A DNA stretch of 64,000 nt from CAYYKK01 sp046351395 (GCA_046351395.1 JAXLYP010000003.1:186001-250000), one strand, 5' to 3'; numbered from the stretch's first letter, positions 8,256 to 16,815 are shown. Program-made: numbers and translations. The notes: generated by a model from the sequence alone, not told the origin.

Positions 8256-10685
8256 TCAGATGTCGAGGTGGAGGCCGGAGCCGGAGATGTCGATCCCGCT
8301 GTACGACAGGCTGATGCCGGTGAGGGACATGTTCACGGCGGTGAGGCCCATGTTCGCGCCCGCGACGACGTTGATGTTCACCGCGCTCATCGCGAGCTGG
8401 AGCGCGGCGGCGAGGCTGAGCTTCACGCCGCCGAACACGTCGAGCTGCGCTCCGAGGGTCATGTTCGCGAACGCGCCGGCGTTGAGCGTCGCTTTCGCGC
8501 CGAGGAAAGCCTCCGCGGTCGCGCCGTAGGTAACGTGGGAGGAGTCGGCCTTGCGGAGCCAGGACTGGGGCGCGTTGACGTGGATCGTCTGCGCGCCGGC
8601 GATCGTGATGGTCTGGTCGCCGAGGATGTCGAGCGTGTGGCTCCCGACGATGGCCTCCGTCCTCGAGCCCATGACGGCGTGCGTTTGCGCGCCGAGGACG
8701 ACGGTCTGTTGGTCGCCGAGGACGACGGTCTCGTGGTTCGCGTTCACGACGGTCGCGTCGGTGCCGACGACGAGCGCGCTGCGGCTCCCGGCGATCGTGG
8801 ACGCGTGGTTCGCCGCGTAGGTGTGCGTCGCGTTTCCGGTCACGGCGAGGCCGAGCGTCGCGTCGTACTTCTCGGTGGCGGCGCCGGCGACGTGCTGGTG
8901 GTGGGTGGAGTCGAAGTGGAGGCGCGCCGCCCCGTCGACGTGCAGGCCGAGGGTCGCGTGGTAGTGGGTGTTCACCGCGCCGAAGACGTCCCAATCGAGG
9001 TTCGCGTGATAGTCGACGTCGACGCTCGAGGCGACGTCGACTTTCATCTCGCCGTTCACGTCGACGTTGAGGTTCGACTCGGTGTGGATCTGCCCCGTCC
9101 CCATCGTGGTCAGGTTGAAGTTCCAATCGCCGGCGCCGAGGAACATCTTGGTCGTCGCGATGGGGCAGTAGGCCTCGAGGTACATCGCGCCGGCGGTGTC
9201 CTCCATGACGATGTGGTTGAGGCTGCCGGAGCGGATGACGTTCTGCGTGTGGTTCGAGGAGGTGACGACGCTCGGGTTCACCGCGTTGTGCACGGAGCCT
9301 AGGATCACGGGGCAGTCGGGGTCGCCGCCTTGGAACGCGCAGAGGACCTCGACACCTTTTCGGAGCGGGAAGTGCTGGCCCTCTTGGGGTCCGTCGTGGG
9401 GCTGCACCATTCGAACGAATGTGCTCGCCTTGCCGTCGCGAAGGGAGCCCTCGTCGAACTTGAACTTCACGGCGTAGCGCCCTTGCTCGTCGATCTGGGC
9501 GTACTGGCTCGTGGTGCTTCCGTCGACGATCGCGTTCTCGTAGCCGTCGATGCGGGGCCAGGGCGTGCGGCGCTCGGGCCGGAAGGGCGTGTCGGATTCG
9601 ATCGCGGTCACCTCGACGCGGTAGAGATCGGGGTAATCGGGTTTCACGAGCGACCCCCAGGCGGTGGCGAACGAGGGTTCGAAGCCGAAGTGCCGGAGCG
9701 CGGTCGCGAGGTACGTGCGGTTGAAGGGGGGGTTCGGGTGCTCCTCGACGTCGAAGGTGTGGCCGGCGTAGAGGTGGGATGCGGCGCCGGTCACGTGGTA
9801 CACGGTGTCGGACGCGCGGAGCTCCTCGGCGCGGACGTTCGCGAGGCGCTGGGCCTCGCCGAGGGAGAACATCCTCCCGCCGTGCTCGACGATCTCTCCG
9901 AGGCCCGCGTGGGAGACGGGCGCGGAGCCGGAGATGTGGAGCATGGGCTTGGCGTAGTCGTAGTCGGTGAGCTTCACGCTCGCGGGCCGGGCGGCGTGCG
10001 TGCAGGTGAAGTTGTCGAAGGCGTTCTTCGCGGAGACGTCGCCGGAGGAAGAAACGGGGTGGTAGCGGACGGGGGACGCGCGGCGCGTGACGCGGGAGAC
10101 GCGCGCGTCGGTGAGGACGAGGCGCTCGCCGGCCTCGTCGTGCTCGAAGAAGTAGGAGATGCCCTCGCGCTCCATCCAGCGCTCGATGAACGCGAGGTTG
10201 GACTCGCGGTATTGGCAGACGTGCGCCTCGGGCGCGTAGGGGTTCTCGAGGCGGAGCTCGACGTCCGTCACGCCGCCCTCTTCGAGCACCTCCTGGATGA
10301 TCTCGACGATGCTCTTCTTCGTGAACACGCGGCTGTGTCGCGTGAGCGAGAGCTGCCAGAGCTGGGGAACGATGCGAACGCGGTAGAGCGCGCTCTCGCG
10401 GAGGGCGCGCACGAGCTCGAGGGACGCGACGACCCCCGCGAAGACGAAGGGCTCGAGGCCCTCGCCGAGGTCGATGCGGAGCGCGATCTTCGAGTAGACG
10501 GCGTCGCGCATGTCGACGAAGTGCGCGAGGGAGCCGCCGAGCGCGAGCTCCGCCGCGCTCTGGCTGAGCGTGAAGTAGACGTCGAATGCGTAGGTCCGGG
10601 AAATCTCCTCGACCCCGCGGAACCCGACGACCACCGCGCGCGGGGGGACCGCGCTCGACCTGAGCTGGAAAGACGCGCCTGCCAT
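8256..10685 (-). CDS. vgrG: VgrG spike protein (TssI) of a type VI secretion system
   Basis: An 809-residue VgrG, the trimeric puncturing spike. Residues 1-370 carry the phage gp27-like base (FQLRSSAVPPRAVVVGFRGV, YCQYRES-type region VCQYRESNLAFIERWMEREG). The gp5-like OB domain follows (QGRYAVKFKFDE, WVRMVQP-type sequence, GDPDCPVILGSVHNAVNPSV). The long C-terminal beta-helix has regular V/T-x-G repeats such as GDQQTVVLGAQTHAVMGSRT and ends SGIDISGSGLHLDI. No enzymatic C-terminal extension is seen. I place the start at the ATG preceding AGASFQLRSS; upstream codons look non-coding. A short AT-rich patch near 10742-10755 may hold the operon promoter. No structural tss genes lie in the window, so this is an orphan spike cluster. 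Confidence 0.93.
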   Translation of the reverse strand: MAGASFQLRSSAVPPRAVVVGFRGVEEISRTYAFDVYFTLSQSAAELALGGSLAHFVDMRDAVYSKIALRIDLGEGLEPFVFAGVVASLELVRALRESALYRVRIVPQLWQLSLTRHSRVFTKKSIVEIIQEVLEEGGVTDVELRLENPYAPEAHVCQYRESNLAFIERWMEREGISYFFEHDEAGERLVLTDARVSRVTRRASPVRYHPVSSSGDVSAKNAFDNFTCTHAARPASVKLTDYDYAKPMLHISGSAPVSHAGLGEIVEHGGRMFSLGEAQRLANVRAEELRASDTVYHVTGAASHLYAGHTFDVEEHPNPPFNRTYLATALRHFGFEPSFATAWGSLVKPDYPDLYRVEVTAIESDTPFRPERRTPWPRIDGYENAIVDGSTTSQYAQIDEQGRYAVKFKFDEGSLRDGKASTFVRMVQPHDGPQEGQHFPLRKGVEVLCAFQGGDPDCPVILGSVHNAVNPSVVTSSNHTQNVIRSGSLNHIVMEDTAGAMYLEAYCPIATTKMFLGAGDWNFNLTTMGTGQIHTESNLNVDVNGEMKVDVASSVDVDYHANLDWDVFGAVNTHYHATLGLHVDGAARLHFDSTHHQHVAGAATEKYDATLGLAVTGNATHTYAANHASTIAGSRSALVVGTDATVVNANHETVVLGDQQTVVLGAQTHAVMGSRTEAIVGSHTLDILGDQTITIAGAQTIHVNAPQSWLRKADSSHVTYGATAEAFLGAKATLNAGAFANMTLGAQLDVFGGVKLSLAAALQLAMSAVNINVVAGANMGLTAVNMSLTGISLSYSGIDISGSGLHLDI

Positions 10686-10881
10686 CCCTCGGAGGCTACA
10701 CGCGGGCCCGCGCGAGGACCCGCCGGATAGCGTGAAAGCCCTTATTTTGCAGAGGAAACGTGAGCGTCCGGGTGGATCGCGCGCGCGTCGCTGCCCATGA
10801 CCTATCCCACATGCGCGCACGCTCGTGGGTGGGGGGCGGCGGGCCGCGCGCCCGGCCTCGAGGCGTGCGGATGAGCGGGGT

Positions 10882-11928
10882 CTAGATCGAGTAGTCGTCG
10901 GAGAACACGCGCGCCTCTTTCAGACCGACGCGGACGGTCTTCCCCGCTTGGAGGGACATCGCGGCGGCCTGGTCTTTCGGGAGCTCCGCGATCGCGGTCT
11001 GCCCGTCGTCGAGGACGAGCTCGATCTTCGCGACCCAGCCGACGCGGGAGACGCGCTGGACGGTGGCGGGCACGACGACCATCCCGCGGGGCTCGGATCC
11101 GAGGGGGAGGATCTCGATCTGGTGGTGGCGCACGAACGCGCGGACCGCCCGGCTCTCCCCGTCCGCGCGAGCGGGTTCGGGCGCGGAGAAGGGGAGGCCA
11201 CGGCTCGACCGGAGCACGTTGCTCGAGCCCATGAAGCTCGCGACGAAGGGCGTCTCGGGGTGGTCGTAGACGTCCTCGGGGGAGCCGATCTGCTCGACCT
11301 TTCCGCGGTTCAGGATGACGACGCGGTCGGCGAGCTCCATGGCCTCCTCTTGGTCGTGCGTCACGAAGATGCTCGTGATCCCGCGCTCCTTCTGGAGCGT
11401 CCGGAGCCAGCTGCGCAGCTCGACGCGGACTTTCGCGTCCAGGGCGCCGAATGGCTCGTCCAGCAGAATGACGGCGGGGCGGGGGGCGAGGGCGCGCGCG
11501 AGGGCGACGCGCTGGCGCTGCCCGCCGGAGAGCTGGGAGGGCAGCCGATTTCCGAGGCCGCGGAGCTGAACGAGCTCGAGGAGCTCGTCGACGGTGCGAT
11601 CGACGTCTGGTTTGGGATCGCCGCGGACCTCGAGCCCGAACGCGATGTTCCGGCGGACGGTCATGTGCTTGAAGAGCGCGTAGTGCTGGAAGACGAAGCC
11701 GACGGCGCGGTCCTGGACGCGCTGGTGCGTCGCGTCCTTGTCGAAGATGAGCACCTGGCCGCGATCGGGCGTCTCGAGTCCGGCGATGATGCGGAGCACG
11801 GTGCTCTTGCCGCCGCCGCTCGGGCCGAGGAGGGCGACGAACTCGCCGTTCTTCACGGCGAAGCTCACGTCGTCGACGACGCGCTCTTTTCCAAAGCTCT
11901 TCTCGAGCGACCTGACCTCGATCGTCAC
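10882..11928 (-). CDS. ABC transporter ATP-binding protein, sulfate/molybdate (CysA) type
   Basis: A 348-residue importer ATPase. It has Walker A GPSGGGKST, Q-loop FQHYALFKHM, ABC signature LSGGQRQRVALARAL, Walker B VILLDEPFGALD and the switch His in FVTHDQEEA. A C-terminal TOBE-type domain (about 240-348) is typical of CysA/PotA-like ATPases. The overall match is closest to sulfate/thiosulfate CysA, but no permease or binding protein gene lies nearby, so the substrate is inferred. I chose the GTG start at 11928 because it overlaps the upstream DUF2325 stop (GTGA) and places TIEVRSLEKSFG at the N-terminus as usual. Confidence 0.85.
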   Translation of the reverse strand: MTIEVRSLEKSFGKERVVDDVSFAVKNGEFVALLGPSGGGKSTVLRIIAGLETPDRGQVLIFDKDATHQRVQDRAVGFVFQHYALFKHMTVRRNIAFGLEVRGDPKPDVDRTVDELLELVQLRGLGNRLPSQLSGGQRQRVALARALAPRPAVILLDEPFGALDAKVRVELRSWLRTLQKERGITSIFVTHDQEEAMELADRVVILNRGKVEQIGSPEDVYDHPETPFVASFMGSSNVLRSSRGLPFSAPEPARADGESRAVRAFVRHHQIEILPLGSEPRGMVVVPATVQRVSRVGWVAKIELVLDDGQTAIAELPKDQAAAMSLQAGKTVRVGLKEARVFSDDYSI

Positions 11929-12254
11929 GGCGCGGGGGCTATAGCACGCGCGCCAACCCGACAACCGCGTTCCTCGAGGAACTGCTTCAGGCGGGAGGGC
12001 CCGAAGCGCTTGGTGACGATGACCTCGCGCCCGAGGCGGTGCGCCTCTTTCTTCGCGACGCCGACGGCGCCGTGGCTGTTGGGCTCCGTCACGATCAGGA
12101 CGAGGTCGCTCCGAGCGATGGCGGCGCGGAGCTTCTCTTCACCGCGCCCGCCGACGTGGCCGCCGTGGAACTCCATGGTGCAGCCCGCGTGCTCCGCGAT
12201 CGACTCGAGCAGCCTCTCCGACTTCTCCACGCCACCGACCCACGCGATCCTCAT
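11925..12254 (-). CDS. DUF2325 small protein coupled to the ABC ATPase
   Basis: A protein of about 109 residues resembling DUF2325. The Rossmann-like opening MRIAWVGGVEKSER is followed by a central HGGHVGGRGEEKL and then SDLVLIVTEPNSHGAVGVAKKEA. The family is small, cytoplasmic and of unknown function; the conserved His/Gly positions suggest ligand or metal binding. The gene overlaps the ATPase gene by 4 bp, so both are expressed together. An alternative ATG nine bases upstream (12263) is possible. A dyad at 12298-12312 lies just upstream. Confidence 0.75.
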   Translation of the reverse strand: MRIAWVGGVEKSERLLESIAEHAGCTMEFHGGHVGGRGEEKLRAAIARSDLVLIVTEPNSHGAVGVAKKEAHRLGREVIVTKRFGPSRLKQFLEERGCRVGARAIAPAP

Positions 12255-12297
12255 GGGGACCATTGTGGGTCGTCGACCGGCACTGGGCAAGAATGAT

Positions 12298-12312
12298 TTC
12301 TACTATAGTGAA
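12298..12312. promoter_or_regulatory. Operator-like dyad in an AT-rich patch
   Basis: The sequence TTCTACTATAGTGAA is nearly a perfect dyad: the palindrome ACTATAGT is flanked by TTC and GAA. It is one of the few AT-rich spots in the region. It sits 44-58 bp upstream of the DUF2325 start, and the core TATAGT resembles a -10 box read toward that gene. A repressor operator overlapping the promoter is plausible but inferred; no convincing -35 element is seen. Confidence 0.35.
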
Positions 12313-12317
12313 CAAGG

Positions 12318-13280
12318 TTAGGGGCGGGGCCGGGCGCAGCCGTCGATCAGGAAGAGGGCCTCGGGGATGGGGGGCTGGCTGAGCGTCCAGACGCCGTCCG
12401 CGGGTTCGCCGCGCTGATCGCGGGCCTCGGCGGCGCGGACGCCGCGAATCACGGCGGTCACGCGCTGGAGGACGGGCGTGGTGGGGGACCGGTCGTGGAG
12501 ATCCTGGCTCCGCGCGCCGATGTACAGCGCGTCTACTTTATGGGAATAGCGGAGAGCGCGAACGGCGGGGCGGTAGGCGGGCGGGATGGTCCGGATCCCG
12601 GGATCGGCGTGGCGATAGAACCGCTCGGCGGCGCTGAGGACGCGCGTCACGACGGCGTGGACACCGCGGTTGGGGTGGGGATCGGTGATCCAGGCGTCGA
12701 CGTCCACCCCGGCGTCTTCGAGCCACTCGATGGGGAGTAGGACGCGACCTTCGCGCGCGTGGCGGGAGACGTCGCGGGCGATCATGGTGAGCGCGATGGC
12801 GACGCCGAGATCGGCGGCGCGCGCGAGGACGTCGCGGTCGCGCTCCCCGAGGAGGAGGGTGATGCCGACGGCGGGGGCGGAGCCGGCGCGGACGCAGTAG
12901 TCGAGGAGGTTGTGGTACGTGGCGTAGCGCCGCCCGCTCGCGTCCCAGTCCGCGGCTTCGAGGGCCGCGTCGAGGACGATGCGGGGGAGGCCGTACTCGG
13001 TCGCGAGGCGCGCCATCGCGCGGTCGAGGGGGCGCTCGCGCGGGGTGCCGGCGTACGCGAGGAGGACGCGCTCACGGAGCTCCGCGATGGTCTTGGGATC
13101 GACGCCCTCGCGGCGAGCCTCGTCGAGGAACACGCTGTTCGCGGCGCCGAGGAGGATGGACGCGGTGCGCGCGCGCCCGGGGAGGAGAGCGCACACGGCG
13201 AGCAGCTCGGGTGCGCTCTCGCCGAGCAGACGGGCGCAATAGGCCACGTCCGAGGAGAGGATCCAGTCGAGCACCGCCAT
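12318..13280 (-). CDS. Squalene/phytoene synthase family protein, degenerate active site
   Basis: A 320-residue protein aligning along its length with trans-isoprenyl diphosphate condensing enzymes: LLPGRARTASILLGAANSVF, YHNLLDYCVRAGSAPAVG and LTMIARDVSRHAREGRVLLP are the recognisable blocks. In active enzymes the first Asp-rich motif reads like DDxxDE. Here the equivalent is SVFLDE, so two metal-binding Asp are missing, and the second motif RDVxED reads RDVSRH. The enzyme may therefore be inactive or have a different chemistry. It stands alone, with no carotenoid or hopanoid genes near it. Start ATG at 13280; it ends just before the AT-rich patch at 12300. Confidence 0.75.
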   Translation of the reverse strand: MAVLDWILSSDVAYCARLLGESAPELLAVCALLPGRARTASILLGAANSVFLDEARREGVDPKTIAELRERVLLAYAGTPRERPLDRAMARLATEYGLPRIVLDAALEAADWDASGRRYATYHNLLDYCVRAGSAPAVGITLLLGERDRDVLARAADLGVAIALTMIARDVSRHAREGRVLLPIEWLEDAGVDVDAWITDPHPNRGVHAVVTRVLSAAERFYRHADPGIRTIPPAYRPAVRALRYSHKVDALYIGARSQDLHDRSPTTPVLQRVTAVIRGVRAAEARDQRGEPADGVWTLSQPPIPEALFLIDGCARPRP

Positions 13281-13307
13281 GCGGGGGCGCTCTTACTCCG
13301 AAAAGGG

Positions 13308-14519
13308 TCAGGGCGTCATCTTCGGTGGGACGCTGACGAGGTCGGGATCTCCGCCGATGAGGTTCACGAGCCAGTCCTCGAGGAGGACGCCGTTCGAGGA
13401 GACCCCCTTGTATGCGTCGAGCCAGACGTGCCGGGTCTTGTCGCTCATGTCGGTGCCGTCGATGTAGTAGGTGAAGAAGTTGGGATCGCTCCCGGCGATG
13501 CGGTCGCGCAGATCCGCGAGTCCGGCGGCGTAGTCGGCGGGATCGTAGGCTCCGCCGGTGCCCATCAGGTCTTTGCAGTTGTCGACGCCGAACGCCCAGA
13601 AGCTCGAGATCGTCTTGTCTTCGGTGCTGGAGACGAGCGCGAGGGAGCGATCGGAGTAGGTCGTCGCGAGGTACTTCGCGAGGGGCTCCATGAAGATGCC
13701 GCTCGCGGGCGCGCAATCGGTGCAACCGGCGGGCACGGTGTTCTTCAAGCCCCAGAGGTCGAAGAGGTACTTCTGCAGACAGGGCGCGACGTACGCCTCC
13801 GCCATGGGGGGGCCGGAGTCGTCGATGAGGATGACCTTGTTGTTCGGGAACTTCTTCGCGACGTGATCGTAGTTGTAGGCCGCGCCGAAGCCGCCGGCGC
13901 TGAACCCGGAGAGGATGATCTTCCCGGCTTGGGGGAACGTCGCGACGAGCTTGTCGAGGAACTGGTCGAGGTTCTTGTAGCCGTGGAAGTTGCGGGCCTT
14001 GTTGCCGACCATCACGCCGGAGGCGTCGCCGCCGTGGACGTCACCGGTGCAGTAGGGGACGTAGACGTAGTTGAAGTCCTTCGTGGGGTTCGCGGCGTCC
14101 GTGCGCGCGAACAGGGGCCAGCCCGCGATGGCGTCTTTCTCCAGGTCGAACTGGGCCTGGCCGAAGCCGGTTTTCTCGTGCGCGGTGATCTTGCAGCTCG
14201 CGAAGTTGAAGCAGGCGTTGCCGCCTTCGAGGAAGATGAAGAGGTCGTTGGACTTGCTCGTGAAGTTCACGGCGATGCCGGTGGGCGAGTCGTCCATGCA
14301 GCGGGAGTCGGGGAAATCGACGAACGTCCAGGTGTTGTCGGGCACGTCGATCGTGCCGGAGCCGGTGGAGCTCATGCTCGTGGAGCTCGCGTTGCTGGAC
14401 GTGGTCCCGGAGCCCCCGGTGCCGCTCGTGTCGTCGCAGGCGACGGACCCGAGGAGGAGCGCGGCGCCGAAGGAGGCGCATGCGCCGAAGAAAGCGACCC
14501 GTGAAGCGAACGTCGTCAT
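13308..14519 (-). CDS. Pectinacetylesterase-like secreted lipoprotein
   Basis: A 403-residue predicted lipoprotein. A signal peptide ends at the lipidated Cys in LLGSVACDD, followed by a Ser/Thr/Gly-rich tether (about 30-55). The catalytic part resembles the pectinacetylesterase/Notum-like alpha/beta hydrolases: FIFLEGGNACFN forms the oxyanion region, the nucleophile elbow is GFSAGGFGAAYNYDH, and a late DDSGPP and a TRHVWLD His fit the acid/His positions. It has many Cys, probably in disulfides. It likely acts on esterified polysaccharide or a related substrate at the cell surface. ATG at 14519 is preferred because it starts the hydrophobic signal MTTFASRVAFFGACASFG. Confidence 0.75.
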   Translation of the reverse strand: MTTFASRVAFFGACASFGAALLLGSVACDDTSGTGGSGTTSSNASSTSMSSTGSGTIDVPDNTWTFVDFPDSRCMDDSPTGIAVNFTSKSNDLFIFLEGGNACFNFASCKITAHEKTGFGQAQFDLEKDAIAGWPLFARTDAANPTKDFNYVYVPYCTGDVHGGDASGVMVGNKARNFHGYKNLDQFLDKLVATFPQAGKIILSGFSAGGFGAAYNYDHVAKKFPNNKVILIDDSGPPMAEAYVAPCLQKYLFDLWGLKNTVPAGCTDCAPASGIFMEPLAKYLATTYSDRSLALVSSTEDKTISSFWAFGVDNCKDLMGTGGAYDPADYAAGLADLRDRIAGSDPNFFTYYIDGTDMSDKTRHVWLDAYKGVSSNGVLLEDWLVNLIGGDPDLVSVPPKMTP

Positions 14520-14532
14520 GCGTCGCAGACTA

Positions 14533-15075
14533 TCAGATGGAGGAGATCGGTCGCCGCCGATAATGGACGAAGCGGAGGCCGGGGGTCGCCGCGATCTCGC
14601 GGTCGGACTCTTCGAAGTCACCGCGGGGTGAGGCGAACGCGGGATCGGGGAAGAACGTGTCCGCGCGCTCGACGGGGGGCGCGTCCACCCAGGTGACGTG
14701 GAGATCGGTCGCGCGGGGGAGTGCCTCGCGGTAGAGGCGCGCGCCGCCGATCACGAAGGGCAAGGGATCGGTCGCGCGGGCGGCGTGGATCGCGTCTTCG
14801 AGGGAGGGGAACACCTCGACGCCGGGGGAGGAGGAAAGGGTCGTGGAGACGACGAGGTTGCGGCGGCCCGGGAGGGGCTTGCCGATGGACTCGAACGTCC
14901 TGCGGCCCATGACGATGGCATGGCCGGTGGTGAGGCGCTTGAAGCGCTTGAGATCCTCGGGGAGGCGCCAAGGCAGGCCGCCGGCGACGCCGATGGCGCC
15001 GTCGGGCGACATGGCGACGATGAGCGCGAGGGGACGCGGGAGAGGCGCGGGCGCGTCGGCGCGGGACGGGCTCAC
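14533..15075 (-). CDS. folA: Dihydrofolate reductase
   Basis: A 180-residue DHFR that reduces dihydrofolate made by thymidylate synthase. Diagnostic blocks are LALIVAMSPDGAIGVAGGLPW, the LPEDLKRFKRLT segment with the conserved acidic residue, HAIVMGRRTFESIGKPLPGR and FVIGGARLYREAL. The GTG start at 15075 overlaps the thyA stop as GTGA and includes the first beta strand (LALIVA). The internal ATG at 15012 would remove that strand, so it is rejected. The tight thyA-folA arrangement fits their metabolic link. Confidence 0.93.
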   Translation of the reverse strand: MSPSRADAPAPLPRPLALIVAMSPDGAIGVAGGLPWRLPEDLKRFKRLTTGHAIVMGRRTFESIGKPLPGRRNLVVSTTLSSSPGVEVFPSLEDAIHAARATDPLPFVIGGARLYREALPRATDLHVTWVDAPPVERADTFFPDPAFASPRGDFEESDREIAATPGLRFVHYRRRPISSI

Positions 15076-15911
15076 ACGCTGACCTCGGCCTTGATGTGGG
15101 GGTGGGGATCGTAGTCGCGGAGGACGATGTCCTCCGCGGTGAACGCGAGGAGGTCGCGCTTGTCCGCGATGTCGACGCGAGGGAGGGGCCGGGGCGCGCG
15201 GGAGAGCTGGAGGCGCGCCTGCTCGAGGTGGTTCTTGTAGAGGTGCGCGTCCCCGAGGGTGTGCACGAACTCGCCGAGGCCGAGGCCGGTGACGCGCGCG
15301 ACGAGCGCGGTGAGGAGGGCGTAGCTCGCGATGTTGAAGGGGACGCCGAGGAACGCGTCCCCGCTGCGCTGGTAGAGCTGGCAGGAGAGCTTGTCGTTCT
15401 GGACGTAGAACTGGAACAGGGTGTGGCAGGGCGGGAGCGCGACGTCGTCCGCCTCTTTCGGGTTCCAGCCCGTGACGATGAGGCGCCGGCTCGTGGGGTT
15501 CGTGCGGATGGTGTGGACGAGCTTCGTGATCTGATCGACGCCGTCGTTCGCGTACGTCCCGTCGGGGTTCCGGGTCGCGCCGAAGTTGCGCCACTGGTGC
15601 CCGTACACGGGGCCGAGATCGCCCTCGGCGCGGCCGAACTTCGCGGTTTGCTCGGCGGTGGCCCACTCGTTCCAGATGCGAACGCCGCGCGCCTGGAGGT
15701 CGCGCGCGTCCGTGCTGCCGGAGAGGAACCAGAGGAGTTCGTGGAGGATGCTGGGGAAGTGGAGCTTCTTCGTCGTGAGGAGGGGAAAGCCGGCGGCGAG
15801 GTCGAACCGCATCTGGTGGCCGAAGACGGAGAGGGTCCCGGTGCCGGTGCGGTCGTCGCGCGCGCTGCCGTGATCGAGGATGCGCTGGAGGAGGTCGAGG
15901 TAGGGCCTCAC
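15072..15911 (-). CDS. thyA: Thymidylate synthase (ThyA type)
   Basis: A 279-residue classical thymidylate synthase that methylates dUMP with methylenetetrahydrofolate. The N-terminal RTGTGTLSVFGHQMRFDL, the catalytic loop LPPCHTLFQFYV (Cys162), SYALLTALVARVTGL and HLYKNH are all present. The length is slightly above that of E. coli ThyA. The GTG start at 15911 follows an AAGAGAAGA ribosome-binding sequence and gives RPYLDLLQRILDHG. It is the first gene of the thyA-folA pair, and a long non-coding stretch with stem-loops lies upstream. Confidence 0.95.
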   Translation of the reverse strand: MRPYLDLLQRILDHGSARDDRTGTGTLSVFGHQMRFDLAAGFPLLTTKKLHFPSILHELLWFLSGSTDARDLQARGVRIWNEWATAEQTAKFGRAEGDLGPVYGHQWRNFGATRNPDGTYANDGVDQITKLVHTIRTNPTSRRLIVTGWNPKEADDVALPPCHTLFQFYVQNDKLSCQLYQRSGDAFLGVPFNIASYALLTALVARVTGLGLGEFVHTLGDAHLYKNHLEQARLQLSRAPRPLPRVDIADKRDLLAFTAEDIVLRDYDPHPHIKAEVSV

Positions 15912-16815
15912 GGGTCTTCTCTTAGCGCAGCGAGCGGAACGACGGCGAACGATCGCGGCCCCTGCAGTGAGTCGCGTGGCCTCCGCCGTCGGATGGAGCA
16001 CTGCCTGCCGGGAGTGGTCATTCACTCCGCCCGCCAGGGTCGCCCTTGGCGCGACTGGCTGCTCGAAGCAGCCAAAACAGAGCGGCACCAATAGGTCAGA
16101 AACCCGCCGCATTCCCGCGCCGCCGCGCGCCCCAGCCCGCCCGACACTACTCCGCGGGTCAGTCAACTGGATCGCTCTCGGCGACACGCCACTCCCAACC
16201 GTCCCTTGGCGTCCCTACTCCTCATGCGCAGGCCACGGGCACCTGCGCCATCGAAAGGCCAATCCTGGGTACGCGTCCCCACGACCAGCCGCGGTCGCCC
16301 TCGCAGAACTCGTGCCCGCGCCACCACCCAGTGTTTTGGGCCATCTCCGCGATACGACCGGTGACGGATTGGCGGATCTCGCTGGCGCGCGCCACGACTG
16401 GCGGCCGCCACGTCGGTCGAGGCGGACGGCCTCCCGATGCGCGCGCCACGGGGTCATTCAGCACGACGCCACCCCCGACCGGCGGGCGTCGCCGCCCCAA
16501 GTCGACCAGCCCGTGAGCGTCGGGCTCCCCCGTGTCGACGCGACGAGCACCCTCGCACGTCGCGGAGCCTCCACGCCGCGACAGACGATTTGCGGGTCGC
16601 TACGTCGCACCCACGCCTCGGCTACGCGCGCACCGACTCCCGACGCGCGCGTGACTCCGGCCGCTCCTTCTACGATGCCGCGAGAACGCCGTCACTGCCG
16701 CGCGGCGGTTTTCGCGGACCGCTCCCATGACTATCCGCCGACCCACGTTGAGTGCGCCTCATCAGCTCGCGTCCGCTCGGGATCGCGCGGGCGAGGCGCA
16801 GCGGTGCGGGCCGGT
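15912..16815. other. 0.9-kb stretch without a recognisable gene
   Basis: Between the thyA start and the end of the TPR lipoprotein gene no frame shows the codon bias, start signals or motifs of the neighbours. Stops and short runs interrupt all frames except G/C-driven open stretches. Several compact stem-loops occur (16032-16051, 16057-16073, 16226-16248). A minus-strand stretch near 16222-16470 reads Trp-rich (NTGWWRGHEFCEGDRGWSWG) and might be a decayed gene fragment; I could not assign it. Confidence 0.5.
16032..16074. other. Two adjacent stem-loops upstream of thyA
   Basis: The first hairpin pairs CGCCAGGG (16032-16039) with CCCTTGGCG (16043-16051), with one bulged base and a 3-nt loop. 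The second pairs TGGCTGC with GCAGCCA around a TCGAA loop (16056-16074). They are 120-160 bp upstream of thyA. A structured leader or small RNA is possible, but GC-rich DNA often forms such stems by chance. Confidence 0.3.

Noticed and set aside
5615..8314. An 899-codon plus-strand frame opposite the DUF2169-pentapeptide gene
   Set aside because: Its VRAxEVRAxE composition is the antisense image of the pentapeptide repeats; the minus-strand genes show real domains and coupling.
8256..9130. Possible toxin domain at the VgrG C-terminus
   Set aside because: The region is regular V/T-x-G beta-helix to the last residue, as in ordinary VgrG needles.
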